Assembly: GCF_034008315.1 (NCBI RefSeq) | Contig: NZ_CP125377.1 | Location: 1,314,001 to 1,378,000 of the forward strand | Direction of reading: 5' to 3' | DNA: 64,000 nt | Source of the DNA: Pseudomonas sp. P8_241 | GTDB lineage: Bacteria > Pseudomonadota > Gammaproteobacteria > Pseudomonadales > Pseudomonadaceae | Shown: positions 7,787-17,488 of the stretch, piece after piece | Layout of the letters: each line of letters starts with the position of its first letter | How positions within the stretch are numbered: position 1 is the stretch's first letter | Made by a program: the position numbers and the translations under genes | Notes under the pieces: generated by a model | Database searches by the model: none | What the model saw: the letters and a program-made list of their open reading frames with translations, nothing else | Told to the model about the DNA's origin: nothing

Positions 7787-9649
7787 TTAACCCACTTCCC
7801 CCACCGCGCGATACGCCTCATCAATCGCCGCATGGGCATATGCGCTCCACGCTGCGTCCGAGTTGGCGATGCTGACTCGCCCAACCGGCTGACGCGCCAG
7901 CTCCATCAGTTTTTCGCTTTCGTCGGCATCGTCGAACAGACTGTTGGAGAAGTACGCGTAGCCGTGTGACCAGCGGTTGACGGTGATGGCGAGGATGTCG
8001 GTTTCGTGTTTGAAACCGCCAGGGCCGAGCATGCGTTGCAGTTGGTCACGCAGTTGCGCTTCCAGTTGTTCGAAGCTCTGGCCGTACAAACGTCCTCGGC
8101 CGGCGCGGGCCTGGTCGCGGGCGTTCATGCCGCTGTTGGGGCTGGTGGGCACGTAGACCATGTGCAGGCCGACGGGCTGGGTTGGATCTTTCGGGTGGTC
8201 GTAGCCGCCCATGCTCACCGGGTAGTCGAGTTTGATCCGGCTGTAGGGCTGGGTCGCCGCATAGATTTCGTGCACCCCGAGCTTCTGGAACGACTGCCAG
8301 TTGCGGATTACCACCTTGGTGTACACCAGCGGGAACTTCACGTTCTGGCTCAGGGCGTGGGATTGCTCAGGCGGCAGGTCGCGCAGCAGGTACGGGATGA
8401 TCATGTTGTAGCAGGCCATGATGCAGTGCTTGCCGCGCACCTGGCGGAGCTGACCGCCACGGCTGTAGCCGACGTTTACGCCAGTGCCAACGTTGCGCAC
8501 GCTGACCGCCGTGCTGTTGAGGCGGATGCGTACCGGGGCTTTGGCCTGATCGAGTTTGGCGTAGTCGAACGGGGCCAGGACGATATCGTCCATCGTGTGC
8601 CCCGGTGCCACGGACGGGATCAGGCTGCGCACCAGCAGACGGGCCAGCGAGGCATTGCCGTCGGGGAAGTGGTAGATGTAAGGCTCTTGCATTTCCGCCT
8701 GGGCTTCTTCGCTGATCGGCTCCAGATTCATCGCGCCGAAGCCGGGGAAACCGACCGAGTAAGCGTCGGACGCGGCGACCGCATCGATGCTCAGGGCCAT
8801 GAAGTCGTTGGTGCGGCTCTGGAAATACTTCACCGCTTGCGCCGACAGTCCTACGTCTTTGAGCAGGAAGTCCTGGTAGCTGGTGGCTTCCAGGTGTGCG
8901 GTTTTTTCTTCGGTGGTTTTGCCGGGCAGATAATCCTTGGGTGCCACGTGCAAGGCGATCAACGCCTGGCGATCGGCTTCCGGCAGCGGGAAATCATTGA
9001 TGAAGTCCGGGATCGAGCGGGCATTCAATTGGGTAGGGGCGATGTCGTCGGCCACCATCGGCGTCGGATCACCGGTCACCAGTTTGTCTTCGCCGAAGTT
9101 TTCCTTGTCGAAAAACACTGCGCGGGACAAGCCCAGGCCTGGATAGAACTGGCGATCAAAAGCAGTCTCGAAGCGCTTGATGTTCACCCCGAGTTTTTTC
9201 AGCAGGCCGTTCACTTCCTTGCTGTACAGATGGTTCGGCGACTGGAAGGCTTCACTGCCGCCGTAACCGATGATCATGCGACCCCCGGCGGAGAATTCGT
9301 TGCGCTTGGCGTGACCGCCAAAGTCGTCGTGGTTTTCCAGAATCAGGATGCGCGCTTTCGGATGTTTCTCACGGTAGAACCACGCAGCGGACAGCCCGCT
9401 GAGACCACCTCCTACAACCACCAGGTCATATTCCTCGGTGATCGGCAGCTTGTCGGTGTCGAAGACCTTTTTCTCCCAACCCATCTGGTGGGCAATTTCG
9501 AACGATCCCACGTGGCTACCCCGCAAACCGGTCAAGGCCGGTGGGTAGTAGCGTCCGTCAGGGGCGGCCTGGAGAAGTTGCAGAGGGGTCATGCCGGCAG
9601 CGATGGTGACTGCGACGCCGTTGAGAAAGTCGCGGCGGGTGATATCCAT
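7787..9649 (-). CDS. spdH: Spermidine dehydrogenase SpdH (FAD-dependent)
   Basis: Periplasmic or membrane-associated flavoenzyme that oxidises spermidine to an aminoaldehyde and a diamine. With the ATG giving MDITRRDFLNG it has 620 residues, the length I recall for Pseudomonas SpdH. An AAGGA site precedes this ATG. The N-terminus carries a twin-arginine motif (TRRDFLNG) and a short hydrophobic stretch. The FAD Rossmann motif is DLVVVGGGLSGLSAAWFY, followed by ILENHDDFGGHAKRNEF; the C-terminal part contains NRWSHGYAY. It closes the polyamine block behind the APC permease. Function rests on similarity and on the neighbouring aldehyde dehydrogenases and polyamine-type transporters; another amine could be the real substrate. 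Confidence 0.85.
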   Translation of the reverse strand: MDITRRDFLNGVAVTIAAGMTPLQLLQAAPDGRYYPPALTGLRGSHVGSFEIAHQMGWEKKVFDTDKLPITEEYDLVVVGGGLSGLSAAWFYREKHPKARILILENHDDFGGHAKRNEFSAGGRMIIGYGGSEAFQSPNHLYSKEVNGLLKKLGVNIKRFETAFDRQFYPGLGLSRAVFFDKENFGEDKLVTGDPTPMVADDIAPTQLNARSIPDFINDFPLPEADRQALIALHVAPKDYLPGKTTEEKTAHLEATSYQDFLLKDVGLSAQAVKYFQSRTNDFMALSIDAVAASDAYSVGFPGFGAMNLEPISEEAQAEMQEPYIYHFPDGNASLARLLVRSLIPSVAPGHTMDDIVLAPFDYAKLDQAKAPVRIRLNSTAVSVRNVGTGVNVGYSRGGQLRQVRGKHCIMACYNMIIPYLLRDLPPEQSHALSQNVKFPLVYTKVVIRNWQSFQKLGVHEIYAATQPYSRIKLDYPVSMGGYDHPKDPTQPVGLHMVYVPTSPNSGMNARDQARAGRGRLYGQSFEQLEAQLRDQLQRMLGPGGFKHETDILAITVNRWSHGYAYFSNSLFDDADESEKLMELARQPVGRVSIANSDAAWSAYAHAAIDEAYRAVGEVG

Positions 9650-9712
9650 ATTCAATCCTTGTTGGTTTTTTTAGATCGCCCCGGCGCCACAGCGGCACCG
9701 GAGCGAATGCCG

Positions 9713-11197
9713 TTACCGGCTGACTTTCCAGGCATCGCCCGCAGGGGCAGTGCCGTGGTCATACGGTTTGGCGATCCACATGTAGAGCAGGCCCAGGCCA
9801 ATGACGATGGCCGTGCTCAACACCATGGCGTAGTTGATGTACCACGCGGCATCCGGGGTGCGTGGCCAGGCCATGTTGATGATGGCCCCGACACCATAGA
9901 CCAGCGCGCCGATGTTCACCGCCCAACCCCAGGCGCCGAGGGTGAATTTACCGCTCGGTTTCCAGCCCTTCAGGCGGGCGTACAGGGCGGCGAGCACGAT
10001 CATCTGGAACGCCAGGTAGATGCCGATCGCGGCGAAACTGACGATGGTCGCGACCGCATCCTGCAGGAAGAAACCGAGGATGATGATCAGTGCCGGCAGG
10101 ACACCGGAGACGAACAGCGCAGCAACCGGTACCTGAGTCGTAGGGGAAATCTTCTTCAGCAGTTGGCTGCCGATGACCATTTCGTCACGGGCGTAGGAAT
10201 ACAGCAGGCGACTGGCCGCCGCTTGCAGACTGATCACGCAGGAGATGAAGGAAATCATCACCACGCCCATCACCACTTTCGAACCCACTGGACCAAAAGC
10301 GTTGTTGAGGATGGTGGTGACCGGGTCCTTGTCGGTGCCGTTGATCACGGCCTGCATGTCTGGCACCGCGAGGATCAGCGCCAGGCAAGCGAACATCGCC
10401 GAGATGCCGCCGATGTAGATGGTCATGCGCATGGCCACCGGAATCCGCTTGCTCGGGTTTGGGGTTTCTTCGGCTACATCGCCGCAAGCCTCGAAGCCGT
10501 AATACAGGAACATCCCCGCCAACGACGCGGTGAGGAACGCCGGCAGGTACGAGCCATCGACACTGATGTCGAAGGTGTTGAACAACACGCTGATCGGTTG
10601 GTGACGCTCGAAGACCAGCAGGTAAACACCAACGATCACCGCGCCGACCAGTTCGCAAAGAAAGCCGAACATGGCAATGCGTGCCAGCACTTTGGTGCCG
10701 CTGAGGTTGACCAGGGTGGCGAACAGCGTCAGCACCAGGGCGATGACGATGTTGGTGTTGTTGCTCGGTTCAAAGCCGAGCATGGCCGCCAGATAAGGAC
10801 CGGCACCCACGGCAACGGCAGCGATGGTCACGCACAGGGCGATGGAGTAGATCCAGCCGACCATCCACGCCCAACGCTTGCCCACCAAACGACGGGCCCA
10901 CGGGTACACGCCGCCGGAAATCGGGAATTGCGAAACCACTTCACCGAAGATCAGGCACACCAGCAACTGGCCGCAACCGACCAGCAAATAGGCCCAGAAC
11001 ATCGGTGGTCCGCCGGCGGCCAGGCACAGGCCGAACAGGGTATACACCCCGACCACCGGAGACAGGTAAGTGAAGCCCAGGGCGAAGTTTTCCCACAGGC
11101 TCATGCTGCGGTTGAAATTGGAGGTGTAACCGAGTTTGCGCAGTTGCTCGGCATCGCTGTCGGCAAGGGCGGCAGAGAGATCGGGTGATGCACTCAT
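9713..11197 (-). CDS. APC-superfamily amino acid/polyamine permease
   Basis: Twelve-helix inner-membrane transporter of the APC superfamily, 494 residues. The start MSASPDL is preceded by GGAGC at good spacing; the upstream in-frame extension would translate a pentanucleotide repeat and is rejected. Family signs are the glycine-rich first helix (LGFTYLSPVVGVYTLF), FPISGGVYPWARRLVG and FYYGFEACGDVAEETPNPS-type sequence (here LYYGFEACGDVAEETPNP) in helix 6-7. This second motif is typical of the GABA/choline-like branch of APC permeases. Placed between patD and spdH it probably carries a polyamine, GABA or a related amine. The (TTTTG)7 tract lies about 80 bases upstream of its start. Confidence 0.88.
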   Translation of the reverse strand: MSASPDLSAALADSDAEQLRKLGYTSNFNRSMSLWENFALGFTYLSPVVGVYTLFGLCLAAGGPPMFWAYLLVGCGQLLVCLIFGEVVSQFPISGGVYPWARRLVGKRWAWMVGWIYSIALCVTIAAVAVGAGPYLAAMLGFEPSNNTNIVIALVLTLFATLVNLSGTKVLARIAMFGFLCELVGAVIVGVYLLVFERHQPISVLFNTFDISVDGSYLPAFLTASLAGMFLYYGFEACGDVAEETPNPSKRIPVAMRMTIYIGGISAMFACLALILAVPDMQAVINGTDKDPVTTILNNAFGPVGSKVVMGVVMISFISCVISLQAAASRLLYSYARDEMVIGSQLLKKISPTTQVPVAALFVSGVLPALIIILGFFLQDAVATIVSFAAIGIYLAFQMIVLAALYARLKGWKPSGKFTLGAWGWAVNIGALVYGVGAIINMAWPRTPDAAWYINYAMVLSTAIVIGLGLLYMWIAKPYDHGTAPAGDAWKVSR

Positions 11198-11279
11198 GTG
11201 TGTTTGCTCCGGAAAATCGGCAGATTTCGGATGTCCGAAACCGTGACGGAGCCTTGGGGGCACCGCCCGGATCGATGGT

Positions 11280-11322
<43 letters not shown>

Positions 11323-11384
11323 GGTTTGAGGCCTGGTGGTGCGTACTGCCGGTTTCTGCCTTGAAACCGCGGTGACACGTTCGC

Positions 11385-11484
11385 TGTAGGAGCGAGCTTG
11401 CTCGCGAAAAACCTGAGGACACCGCGGGGCGTCAGGATCCCCGCGTCATCGTTGACGTCCATCGCGAGCAAGCTCGCTCCTACA
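11385..11484. repeat. REP doublet
   Basis: Inverted arms TGTAGGAGCGAGCTTGCTCG and CGAGCAAGCTCGCTCCTACA are separated by about 58 bases that themselves hold a small GCGGGG...CCCCGC hairpin. It sits between patD and the APC permease. Confidence 0.88.
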
Positions 11485-11497
11485 GGCGATGCGTTTC

Positions 11498-12922
11498 TTA
11501 GTGCTTGAACATCACATGCCGCACAACGGTGTAGTCCTCCAGCCCGTACATAGACATGTCCTTGCCATACCCCGACAGTTTCTGACCGCCGTGGGGCATT
11601 TCGCTGACGAGCATGAAGTGCGTATTTACCCAGGTGCAGCCGTACTGCAACCGTGCCGACAACCGATGGGCGCGGCCGACGTCGGCGGTCCACACAGAGG
11701 AGGCCAGGCCGTAGTCCGAATCGTTGGCCCAGCCCAGCACCTGTGCTTCATCGGTGAATTTGGTCACCGACACCACTGGCCCGAACACTTCGCGACGCAC
11801 GATTTCGTCGTCCTGCTGTGCGTCGGCCAACACGGTCGGTTCGAAGAAGAAACCATTGCCCTCAACCGCTTTGCCGCCGGTGATCAGACGAATGTGCGGC
11901 TGGGCGATGGCGCGCTCGACGAAACTGGCCACGCGGTCGCGGTGTTGCGCGGTGATCAGCGGGCCAAGTTCGGTCGATGGGTCATCCTGCAAGCCGTACT
12001 TGATGCTGCTGACAGCGGCGCCGAGCTTCTCCACGAACTTGTCGTAGATGCCTTCCTGGGCATAGATGCGGCAAGCGGCGGTGCAGTCTTGCCCTGCGTT
12101 GTAGAACCCGAAGGTGCGGATGCCCTCGACGGCGGCGTCGATGTCGGCGTCGTCGAAGATGATCACCGGGGCCTTGCCGCCCAGTTCCATGTGCATGCGT
12201 TTGACGGTGTCAGCGGTGCTGGAAATGATGTTCGAGCCGGTGGCAATTGAACCGGTCAGCGACACCATGCGTACTTTCGGGTGAGTGACCAGCGGACTAC
12301 CGACGGTAGGTCCACGGCCGAACACCAGGTTGAGCACGCCGGCCGGGAAAATGTCTGACGCCAGTTCAGCCAGACGCAGAGCGGTCAGCGGGGTTTGTTC
12401 CGACGGCTTGAGTACCACGGTATTACCGGCGGCGAGGGCCGGGGCGATTTTCCAGGCGACCATCATCAACGGGTAGTTCCACGGCGCGATGGAGGCGATC
12501 ACGCCCACCGGGTCGCGGCGGATCATCGAGGTGTGGCCCGGCAGGTACTCACCACCGGCCGAACCGCTCATGCAACGGCTGGCACCGGCGAAGAAACGGA
12601 ACACGTCGGCAATCGCCGGGATCTCGTCGTTCAGTGCAGCGCTGTAGGGCTTGCCGCAGTTGTCCGATTCCAGTTTGGCCAGCTCTTCGCCGTGGGCTTC
12701 GATAGCGTCGGCGAGTTTAAGCAGCAGCAGCGAACGTTCTTTCGGCGGGGTTTGCGACCAGCTGTCGAACGCGGTGTCGGCGGCACGCACAGCGGCGTCC
12801 ACCTGGGCTTCGCTGGCTTCGTTGATTTCCACCAGCACACGGCCCAGTGCCGGGTTGAACACCGGTTGGGCGGGGCCTTCGCCGTTGAGCAGTTGGCCGT
12901 TGATCAAGAGTTTGGTTTGCAT
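11498..12922 (-). CDS. patD: Gamma-aminobutyraldehyde dehydrogenase (PatD/YdcW type)
   Basis: NAD(P)-dependent aldehyde dehydrogenase, 474 residues, the same length as E. coli PatD. It would oxidise 4-aminobutanal, formed from putrescine or spermidine, to GABA. Visible motifs are the cofactor site [15 protein letters not shown], the general-base region [10 protein letters not shown] and the catalytic cysteine in [14 protein letters not shown]. It follows ydcSTUV in the same direction, the order seen in the E. coli ydcSTUV-patD operon. A REP pair separates it from ydcV. Related betaine or other aminoaldehyde activity cannot be excluded. Confidence 0.88.
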   Translation of the reverse strand: MQTKLLINGQLLNGEGPAQPVFNPALGRVLVEINEASEAQVDAAVRAADTAFDSWSQTPPKERSLLLLKLADAIEAHGEELAKLESDNCGKPYSAALNDEIPAIADVFRFFAGASRCMSGSAGGEYLPGHTSMIRRDPVGVIASIAPWNYPLMMVAWKIAPALAAGNTVVLKPSEQTPLTALRLAELASDIFPAGVLNLVFGRGPTVGSPLVTHPKVRMVSLTGSIATGSNIISSTADTVKRMHMELGGKAPVIIFDDADIDAAVEGIRTFGFYNAGQDCTAACRIYAQEGIYDKFVEKLGAAVSSIKYGLQDDPSTELGPLITAQHRDRVASFVERAIAQPHIRLITGGKAVEGNGFFFEPTVLADAQQDDEIVRREVFGPVVSVTKFTDEAQVLGWANDSDYGLASSVWTADVGRAHRLSARLQYGCTWVNTHFMLVSEMPHGGQKLSGYGKDMSMYGLEDYTVVRHVMFKH

Positions 12923-12971
12923 GGCGTGTGTCCTCTTGGAACTGTTGTTGTTCTCTGTGGAAACCAGTCCC

Positions 12972-13061
12972 TTGTAGGAGCTGGCTTGCCAGCGATGGGG
13001 CCATCAGGCTCAACAAAGAAGTTGGCTGATCTACCGCTATCGCCAGCAAGCCGGCTCCTAC
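12972..13061. repeat. REP doublet
   Basis: Arms TGTAGGAGCTGGCTTGCCAG and GCCAGCAAGCCGGCTCCTACA in inverted orientation between ydcV and patD, inside an otherwise co-directional gene string. Confidence 0.85.
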
Positions 13062-13090
13062 AGGATTCGGTTCCTTCAGTGGTTATTCGG

Positions 13091-13900
13091 TTATTTCCCG
13101 CCGCTGCCCGCAACGCTTTCGCCGCCCCGGGTCAGGTAATAAGCGCCAAGAATCGGCAGCATGGTCACCATCATCACCAGCATCGCCACGACGTTGGTCA
13201 CCGGCACATCCCGTGGGCGGCTGAGCTGGTTGAGCAGCCACAGCGGCAGGGTGCGTTCATGGCCGGCGGTGAAGGTGGTGACAATGATTTCGTCGAACGA
13301 CAGCGCAAACGCGAGCATGCCCCCGGCCAGCAACGCCGAGCCGAGGTTCGGCAGGATGATGTAGCGGAAGGTCTGCCAACCGTCGGCGCCGAGGTCCATC
13401 GAGGCCTCGATCAAACTGTGGGAAGTGCGGCGCAAGCGGGCGATGACGTTGTTGTAGACGATCACCACACAGAAGGTCGCGTGGCCGACGATGATGGTGA
13501 ACATCCCCGGCTCGATCCCCAGTGTTTTGAACGTCGCCAGCAACGCGATACCGGTGATGATCCCCGGCAAGGCAATCGGCAGGATCAGCATCAGCGAGAT
13601 GCCTTGCTTGCCGAAGAAGTCGCGGCGATACAACGCCGCCGAAGCCAATGTGCCGAGGACCATGGCAATCAGTGTGGCAATCGAGGCGATCTGCAAGGAC
13701 AGCTTGATCGCTTCGAGCACGTCCGGGCGCGAGAACGCCACGCCGATCCACTTCAGGGTGAAACCCTTGGGTGGAAAGCTGAACGCTGCGTCTTCGGTGT
13801 TGAAGGCGTACAGGAAGATGATCAGGATCGGGAAGTGCAGGAACACCAACCCGCCCCAGGCTGCGATGCGCAGGCCCAAGGATGCTTTTTCAGAGTGCAT
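13091..13900 (-). CDS. ydcV: Polyamine-type ABC transporter permease (YdcV/PotC type)
   Basis: Inner-membrane permease of a spermidine/putrescine-type importer, 269 residues. It has six predicted helices and the ATPase-contact loop [20 protein letters not shown], then the PotC-like [15 protein letters not shown]. The start overlaps the end of ydcU by eleven bases, which indicates translational coupling. It pairs with YdcU. The substrate is inferred to be a polyamine or related cation from the family and from the surrounding catabolic genes. Confidence 0.9.
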   Translation of the reverse strand: MHSEKASLGLRIAAWGGLVFLHFPILIIFLYAFNTEDAAFSFPPKGFTLKWIGVAFSRPDVLEAIKLSLQIASIATLIAMVLGTLASAALYRRDFFGKQGISLMLILPIALPGIITGIALLATFKTLGIEPGMFTIIVGHATFCVVIVYNNVIARLRRTSHSLIEASMDLGADGWQTFRYIILPNLGSALLAGGMLAFALSFDEIIVTTFTAGHERTLPLWLLNQLSRPRDVPVTNVVAMLVMMVTMLPILGAYYLTRGGESVAGSGGK

Positions 13901-14837
13901 CGAAGGCCCCCAGGCGTTTGACGATGGACAGGTAGATGGCGATCAGCACAATCGGCACCAGTGTGAAGGCGGCAGCCATTGGCATGTTGCCGATGGCACC
14001 TTGCTGGGCATACACCATGCTGCCGACGAAGTAGCCGGGCGGGCCGACCAGTTGCGGCACGATGAAATCGCCCAGGGTCAGCGAGAAGGTGAAGATCGAA
14101 CCGGCGGCAATGCCCGGGATCGACAGCGGCAGAATCACTTGCATGAAAGTCTGGCGCGGCTTGGCACCGAGGTCGGCGGAGGCTTGCAGCAGCGAGGGCG
14201 GCAGGCGTTCCAGCGAGGCCTGGATCGGCAGGATCATGAACGGCAGCCAGATGTAGACAAACACCATGAAACGGCCCAGGTGCGAGGTCGACAAGGTGCT
14301 GCCGCCGACGCCCGGGATGCCCAGCACGAATTGCAGAACCGGTTCCAGCCCCAGGTGCTGCACGAACCACTGCGCCACGCCGCCTTTTGCCAGCAGCAGC
14401 GTCCAGGCGTAAGCCTTGACGATATAGCTGGCCCACATCGGCATCATCACCGCGATGTAGAAAAACGCCTTGGTTTTACCGGTGGTGTAGCGCGCCATGT
14501 AGTAGGCAATCGGGAACGCGACGATGGCGCTGGCAATCGACACGACAATCGCCATGCCCAGGGTGCGCAGGATGATGTCGAAGTTCGACGGCTGGAACAG
14601 CGCGGCGAAGTTCGCCAGCGTCAGGTCCGGCGTGACCGCCATGGTGAAGTCATCGAAGGTGTAGAAACCTTGCCAGAGCAAAGTCAGCAACGAACCCAGA
14701 TAGATCGCGCCGAACCACAGCAGCGGCGGCACCAGCAGCATCGACAGGTACAGGTTCGGCCGGCGATACAGCAGGTTGGAAAACCTGCGCAGTGGCGAGC
14801 CGCCCGAGGGGGATTGAGAAACAGCCAAGGTGTTCAT
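13890..14837 (-). CDS. ydcU: Polyamine-type ABC transporter permease (YdcU/PotB type)
   Basis: Partner permease of YdcV, 315 residues, including the longer N-terminal cytoplasmic part usual for PotB-like proteins. The first helix begins near residue 30 ([19 protein letters not shown]) and the contact loop is [20 protein letters not shown]. The start MNTLAVSQ is preferred to an upstream in-frame Met because it follows the ydcT stop by one base (TGACATG) and lies behind GGCGGGG. This packing with ydcT and ydcV marks a three-gene translationally coupled unit. Confidence 0.9.
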   Translation of the reverse strand: MNTLAVSQSPSGGSPLRRFSNLLYRRPNLYLSMLLVPPLLWFGAIYLGSLLTLLWQGFYTFDDFTMAVTPDLTLANFAALFQPSNFDIILRTLGMAIVVSIASAIVAFPIAYYMARYTTGKTKAFFYIAVMMPMWASYIVKAYAWTLLLAKGGVAQWFVQHLGLEPVLQFVLGIPGVGGSTLSTSHLGRFMVFVYIWLPFMILPIQASLERLPPSLLQASADLGAKPRQTFMQVILPLSIPGIAAGSIFTFSLTLGDFIVPQLVGPPGYFVGSMVYAQQGAIGNMPMAAAFTLVPIVLIAIYLSIVKRLGAFDAL

Positions 14838-14838
14838 G

Positions 14839-15876
14839 TCACACCCCGCCGACAACGGTGTCGTGCAACTGGACCATCGCTTCACGCGCCCAGCGTGCGC
14901 TGAGTCGTTGTCCGGTCTGATGCTGCGCGCTGGTGTCCAGCCACTGGTTGTTGGCCTGGCTGATATTCAGGGTCTGGCCGTTTTCCAGTTTCAGTTCATA
15001 GCGCGTGGCGCTGCCCTGGTACTGGATGTCGTGCAGCAAACCGCTGACTTCGATTTCGTGGCTGGCCAGCGGGCCTTCGGCGAAACGCACGTGTTCCGGG
15101 CGAATCGAAAACGGCTGCGGATTGCCACTGAGTTGTTTGGCCAGATCGCCGCGAATCACGTTCGAGGTGCCGACGAATTCGGCGACGAAGGTGGTCGCCG
15201 GTTTCATGTACAGGTTGCGCGGCGTATCGACTTGTTCGATTCGCCCCTTGTTGAACACCGCCACGCGGTCGGACATCGACAGCGCTTCGGTCTGGTCATG
15301 GGTCACGAAGATGAAGGTGATACCGAGCTGGCGTTGCAGCTTCTTCAATTCGCTCTGCATTTGTTCGCGCAGTTTCAGGTCGAGCGCTCCGAGCGGTTCG
15401 TCGAGCAGCAGCACCCGAGGACGATTGACCAGGGCGCGGGCCAGGGCCACACGCTGGCGCTGGCCACCGGAGAGTTGTACCGGCTTGCGCTCGCCATAAC
15501 CGCCGAGGGCGACCATGTCGAGGGACTCTTCGGCGCGCTTGAGCCGTTCGGCCTTGGCGACACCTTTGACTTTCAAACCGTAGGCGACGTTGTCGCGAAC
15601 GTTCATGTGCGGGAACAGCGCGTAATCCTGGAACACGGTGTTCACGTCGCGCTGGTACGGCGGCAGGCCGGCGGCCTCTTCGCCATGAATGCGGATGGAG
15701 CCTGCGCTCGGCTGTTCAAAGCCGGCGATCAGGCGCAAACAGGTGGTTTTGCCGGAACCGGAAGGCCCCAGCATGGAGAAAAACTCGCCGTCCTGGATGT
15801 CGATGGAAACCCGGTCTACGGCTTTCACTTCGCCGAATAAACGGGAAACGTTGGTGAACTGGACTGCAAGTGTCAT
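14839..15876 (-). CDS. ydcT: Polyamine-type ABC transporter ATP-binding protein (YdcT/PotA type)
   Basis: ATPase of the YdcSTUV importer, 345 residues. Walker A is LGPSGSGKTTCLR, the signature is LSGGQRQRVALARAL, Walker B is VLLLDEPLGALD, and a C-terminal TOBE regulatory domain (PFSIRPEHVRF onward) is present, as in PotA. The start ATG giving MTLAVQFTNV has GGAGC eight bases upstream; an in-frame Met five codons earlier lacks a site. It is separated from ydcS by a long palindrome, so its expression probably depends on read-through past that structure. Confidence 0.92.
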   Translation of the reverse strand: MTLAVQFTNVSRLFGEVKAVDRVSIDIQDGEFFSMLGPSGSGKTTCLRLIAGFEQPSAGSIRIHGEEAAGLPPYQRDVNTVFQDYALFPHMNVRDNVAYGLKVKGVAKAERLKRAEESLDMVALGGYGERKPVQLSGGQRQRVALARALVNRPRVLLLDEPLGALDLKLREQMQSELKKLQRQLGITFIFVTHDQTEALSMSDRVAVFNKGRIEQVDTPRNLYMKPATTFVAEFVGTSNVIRGDLAKQLSGNPQPFSIRPEHVRFAEGPLASHEIEVSGLLHDIQYQGSATRYELKLENGQTLNISQANNQWLDTSAQHQTGQRLSARWAREAMVQLHDTVVGGV

Positions 15877-15984
15877 GGTGCGGTGCTCCAAAAAGGCGAA
15901 GGCCGTCGCAGCGGCCCCGCCTGGACTTCTGAAAAAACAGTAATTCGAAAATCAGCTTTGCTTCTTGAAAAGCGTCGATCACAT

Positions 15985-16125
15985 AAAGTCGTTTCGGGAG
16001 CGTAGCGAGCGGCGATTAGCCGTGTCCGGCCAGCGCGCAGCCCCCGGAGCGTACGTCAGTACGTGAGGAGGCGAGCACTGCCCGGGCGCGGCTGGTCGAC
16101 GCGCAGTAGCTACCGGAATGACTTT
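15985..16125 (-). repeat. Long imperfect palindrome between ydcS and ydcT
   Basis: The left arm begins AAAGTCGTTTCGGGAGCG at 15985. The reverse complement of the right arm begins AAAGTCATTCCGGTAGCT at 16125, which is the last base of the ydcS stop codon. The arms align over most of their 70 bases (shared AGCCG, CCGG, CAG blocks) and meet at the centre GTACGTCAGTAC (16051-16062). The whole would fold into a hairpin of about 140 nt in the gap after the binding-protein gene. No open frame explains it. Confidence 0.7.
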
Positions 16126-17276
16126 TAGCGGCCGCCCATGATCGCGATGTAATCCTGGGTCCAGCGGCTGTACGGCACGAACTTGCCGCCTTCAGCCTGC
16201 GGGGTTTTCCAGAAGGCGATCTTGTCGAACTGGTCAAAACCGTTGGTCTTGCAGCCTTCGGCGCCCAGCAGTTCGCTCTCCTTGCACGCTGCGGGAACCG
16301 CTGGCAGCGAACCGAACCACGCGGCGACGTCACCCTGGACTTTCGGTTGCAGCGACCAGTCCATCCACTTGTAGGCGCAGTTCGGGTGCTTGGCCTCGGT
16401 GTGCAGCATGGTGGTGTCGGCCCAACCGGTGGCGCCTTCTTTCGGGATGGTCGAAGCGATTGGCTGTTTCTCGTTCATCAGGCCATTGACCTGATACGGC
16501 CAGGCGCCGGACGCGACCACGCCTTCGTTCTTGAAGTCGCTCATCTGTACGGTGGTGTCATGCCAGTAGCGGTGGATCAACGGCTGCTGGGCGCGCAGCA
16601 GATCGAGCACGGCCTTGTATTGTGCCTCGGTCAATTCGTACGGGTTCTGGATACCCAGCTCCGGTTTGGTTGACTTGAGATACAGCGCCGCGTCGGCAAT
16701 GTAGATCGGGCCGTCATAGGCCTGCACGCGGCCCTTGTTCGGTTTGCCGTCCGGCAGGTTTTCGGCGTTGAACAACACACCCCAGGTGGTGGGCGCGGTC
16801 TTGAACACGTTGGTGTTGTACATCAACACGTTCGGGCCCCACTGATACGGGGTGCCATAAGTCTGATTGTTGACAACGTACCACGGCGCATCCTTGAGAC
16901 GCGGGTCGAGGTTTTTCCAGTTCGGGATCAGCGCGGTGTTGATCGGCTGCACACGCTTGCCGACGATCAGGCGCAGGGAGGCGTCGCCGGACGCCGTCAC
17001 CAGGTCGTAACCGCCCTTGGCCATCAGGCTGACCATTTCATCGGAGGTTGCAGCGGTTTTCACATTGACCTTGCAGCCTGTTTCCTTCTCGAAACCGGTC
17101 ACCCAGTCGTAGGCCTTGTCGCTCTCGCCACGTTCGATGTAGCCGGGCCACGCGACAATATCCAGCTGACCCTCGCCCGCCCCGACAGCTTTGAGCGGCT
17201 CGGCGGCCTGGACACTGACGCTGGCCAGCAGCGCGGTGGTGATTGCACTGAGCAGTGCGGTCTTGTGCACGAACAT
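16125..17276 (-). CDS. ydcS: Polyamine-type ABC transporter binding protein (YdcS type)
   Basis: Periplasmic binding protein of the PotD/YdcS group, 383 residues. A Sec signal peptide ends SVQAAEP; the mature part shows LDIVAWPGYIERGE, a PotD-like first strand, then PYQWGPNVLMYN and EGVVASGAWPYQVNGLMNE. It starts with ATG behind GAGGGAAAC. It is the first gene of ydcSTUV-patD. The E. coli homologue has also been reported to have polyhydroxybutyrate synthase activity, which cannot be judged here. The substrate is probably a polyamine such as putrescine, by context. Confidence 0.9.
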   Translation of the reverse strand: MFVHKTALLSAITTALLASVSVQAAEPLKAVGAGEGQLDIVAWPGYIERGESDKAYDWVTGFEKETGCKVNVKTAATSDEMVSLMAKGGYDLVTASGDASLRLIVGKRVQPINTALIPNWKNLDPRLKDAPWYVVNNQTYGTPYQWGPNVLMYNTNVFKTAPTTWGVLFNAENLPDGKPNKGRVQAYDGPIYIADAALYLKSTKPELGIQNPYELTEAQYKAVLDLLRAQQPLIHRYWHDTTVQMSDFKNEGVVASGAWPYQVNGLMNEKQPIASTIPKEGATGWADTTMLHTEAKHPNCAYKWMDWSLQPKVQGDVAAWFGSLPAVPAACKESELLGAEGCKTNGFDQFDKIAFWKTPQAEGGKFVPYSRWTQDYIAIMGGR

Positions 17277-17349
17277 GGGGTTTCCCTCTTCTTTAAATTA
17301 TGGTCGGGGCAGTTTTTTGATCGAGGTTTCAACGTTGTAAACACGGTCC

Positions 17350-17422
17350 TGTAGGAGCCGGCATGCCGGCGAAGCCTTGCGGTGCCTTGGCTGGCGCCTT
17401 CGCTGACAAGCCAGCTCCTACA
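17350..17422. repeat. REP doublet
   Basis: Arms TGTAGGAGCCGGCATGCCGG and GACAAGCCAGCTCCTACA lie in inverted orientation between the second aldehyde dehydrogenase gene and ydcS, in the ydcS leader region. Confidence 0.83.
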
Positions 17423-17488
17423 AGGGGCGCGGTGTTGTGACGTTTCGACATCTATGCCTTTACGGCTAATTGTTAGCGTAGTGCGCTT

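Noticed and set aside
8006..11188. A continuous plus-strand open frame of over 1000 codons opposite spdH and the APC permease.
   Set aside because: It is antisense to two clear genes, has no ribosome-binding site, low-complexity His/Gln/Arg/Gly composition, and no domain; it results from high-GC codon bias.
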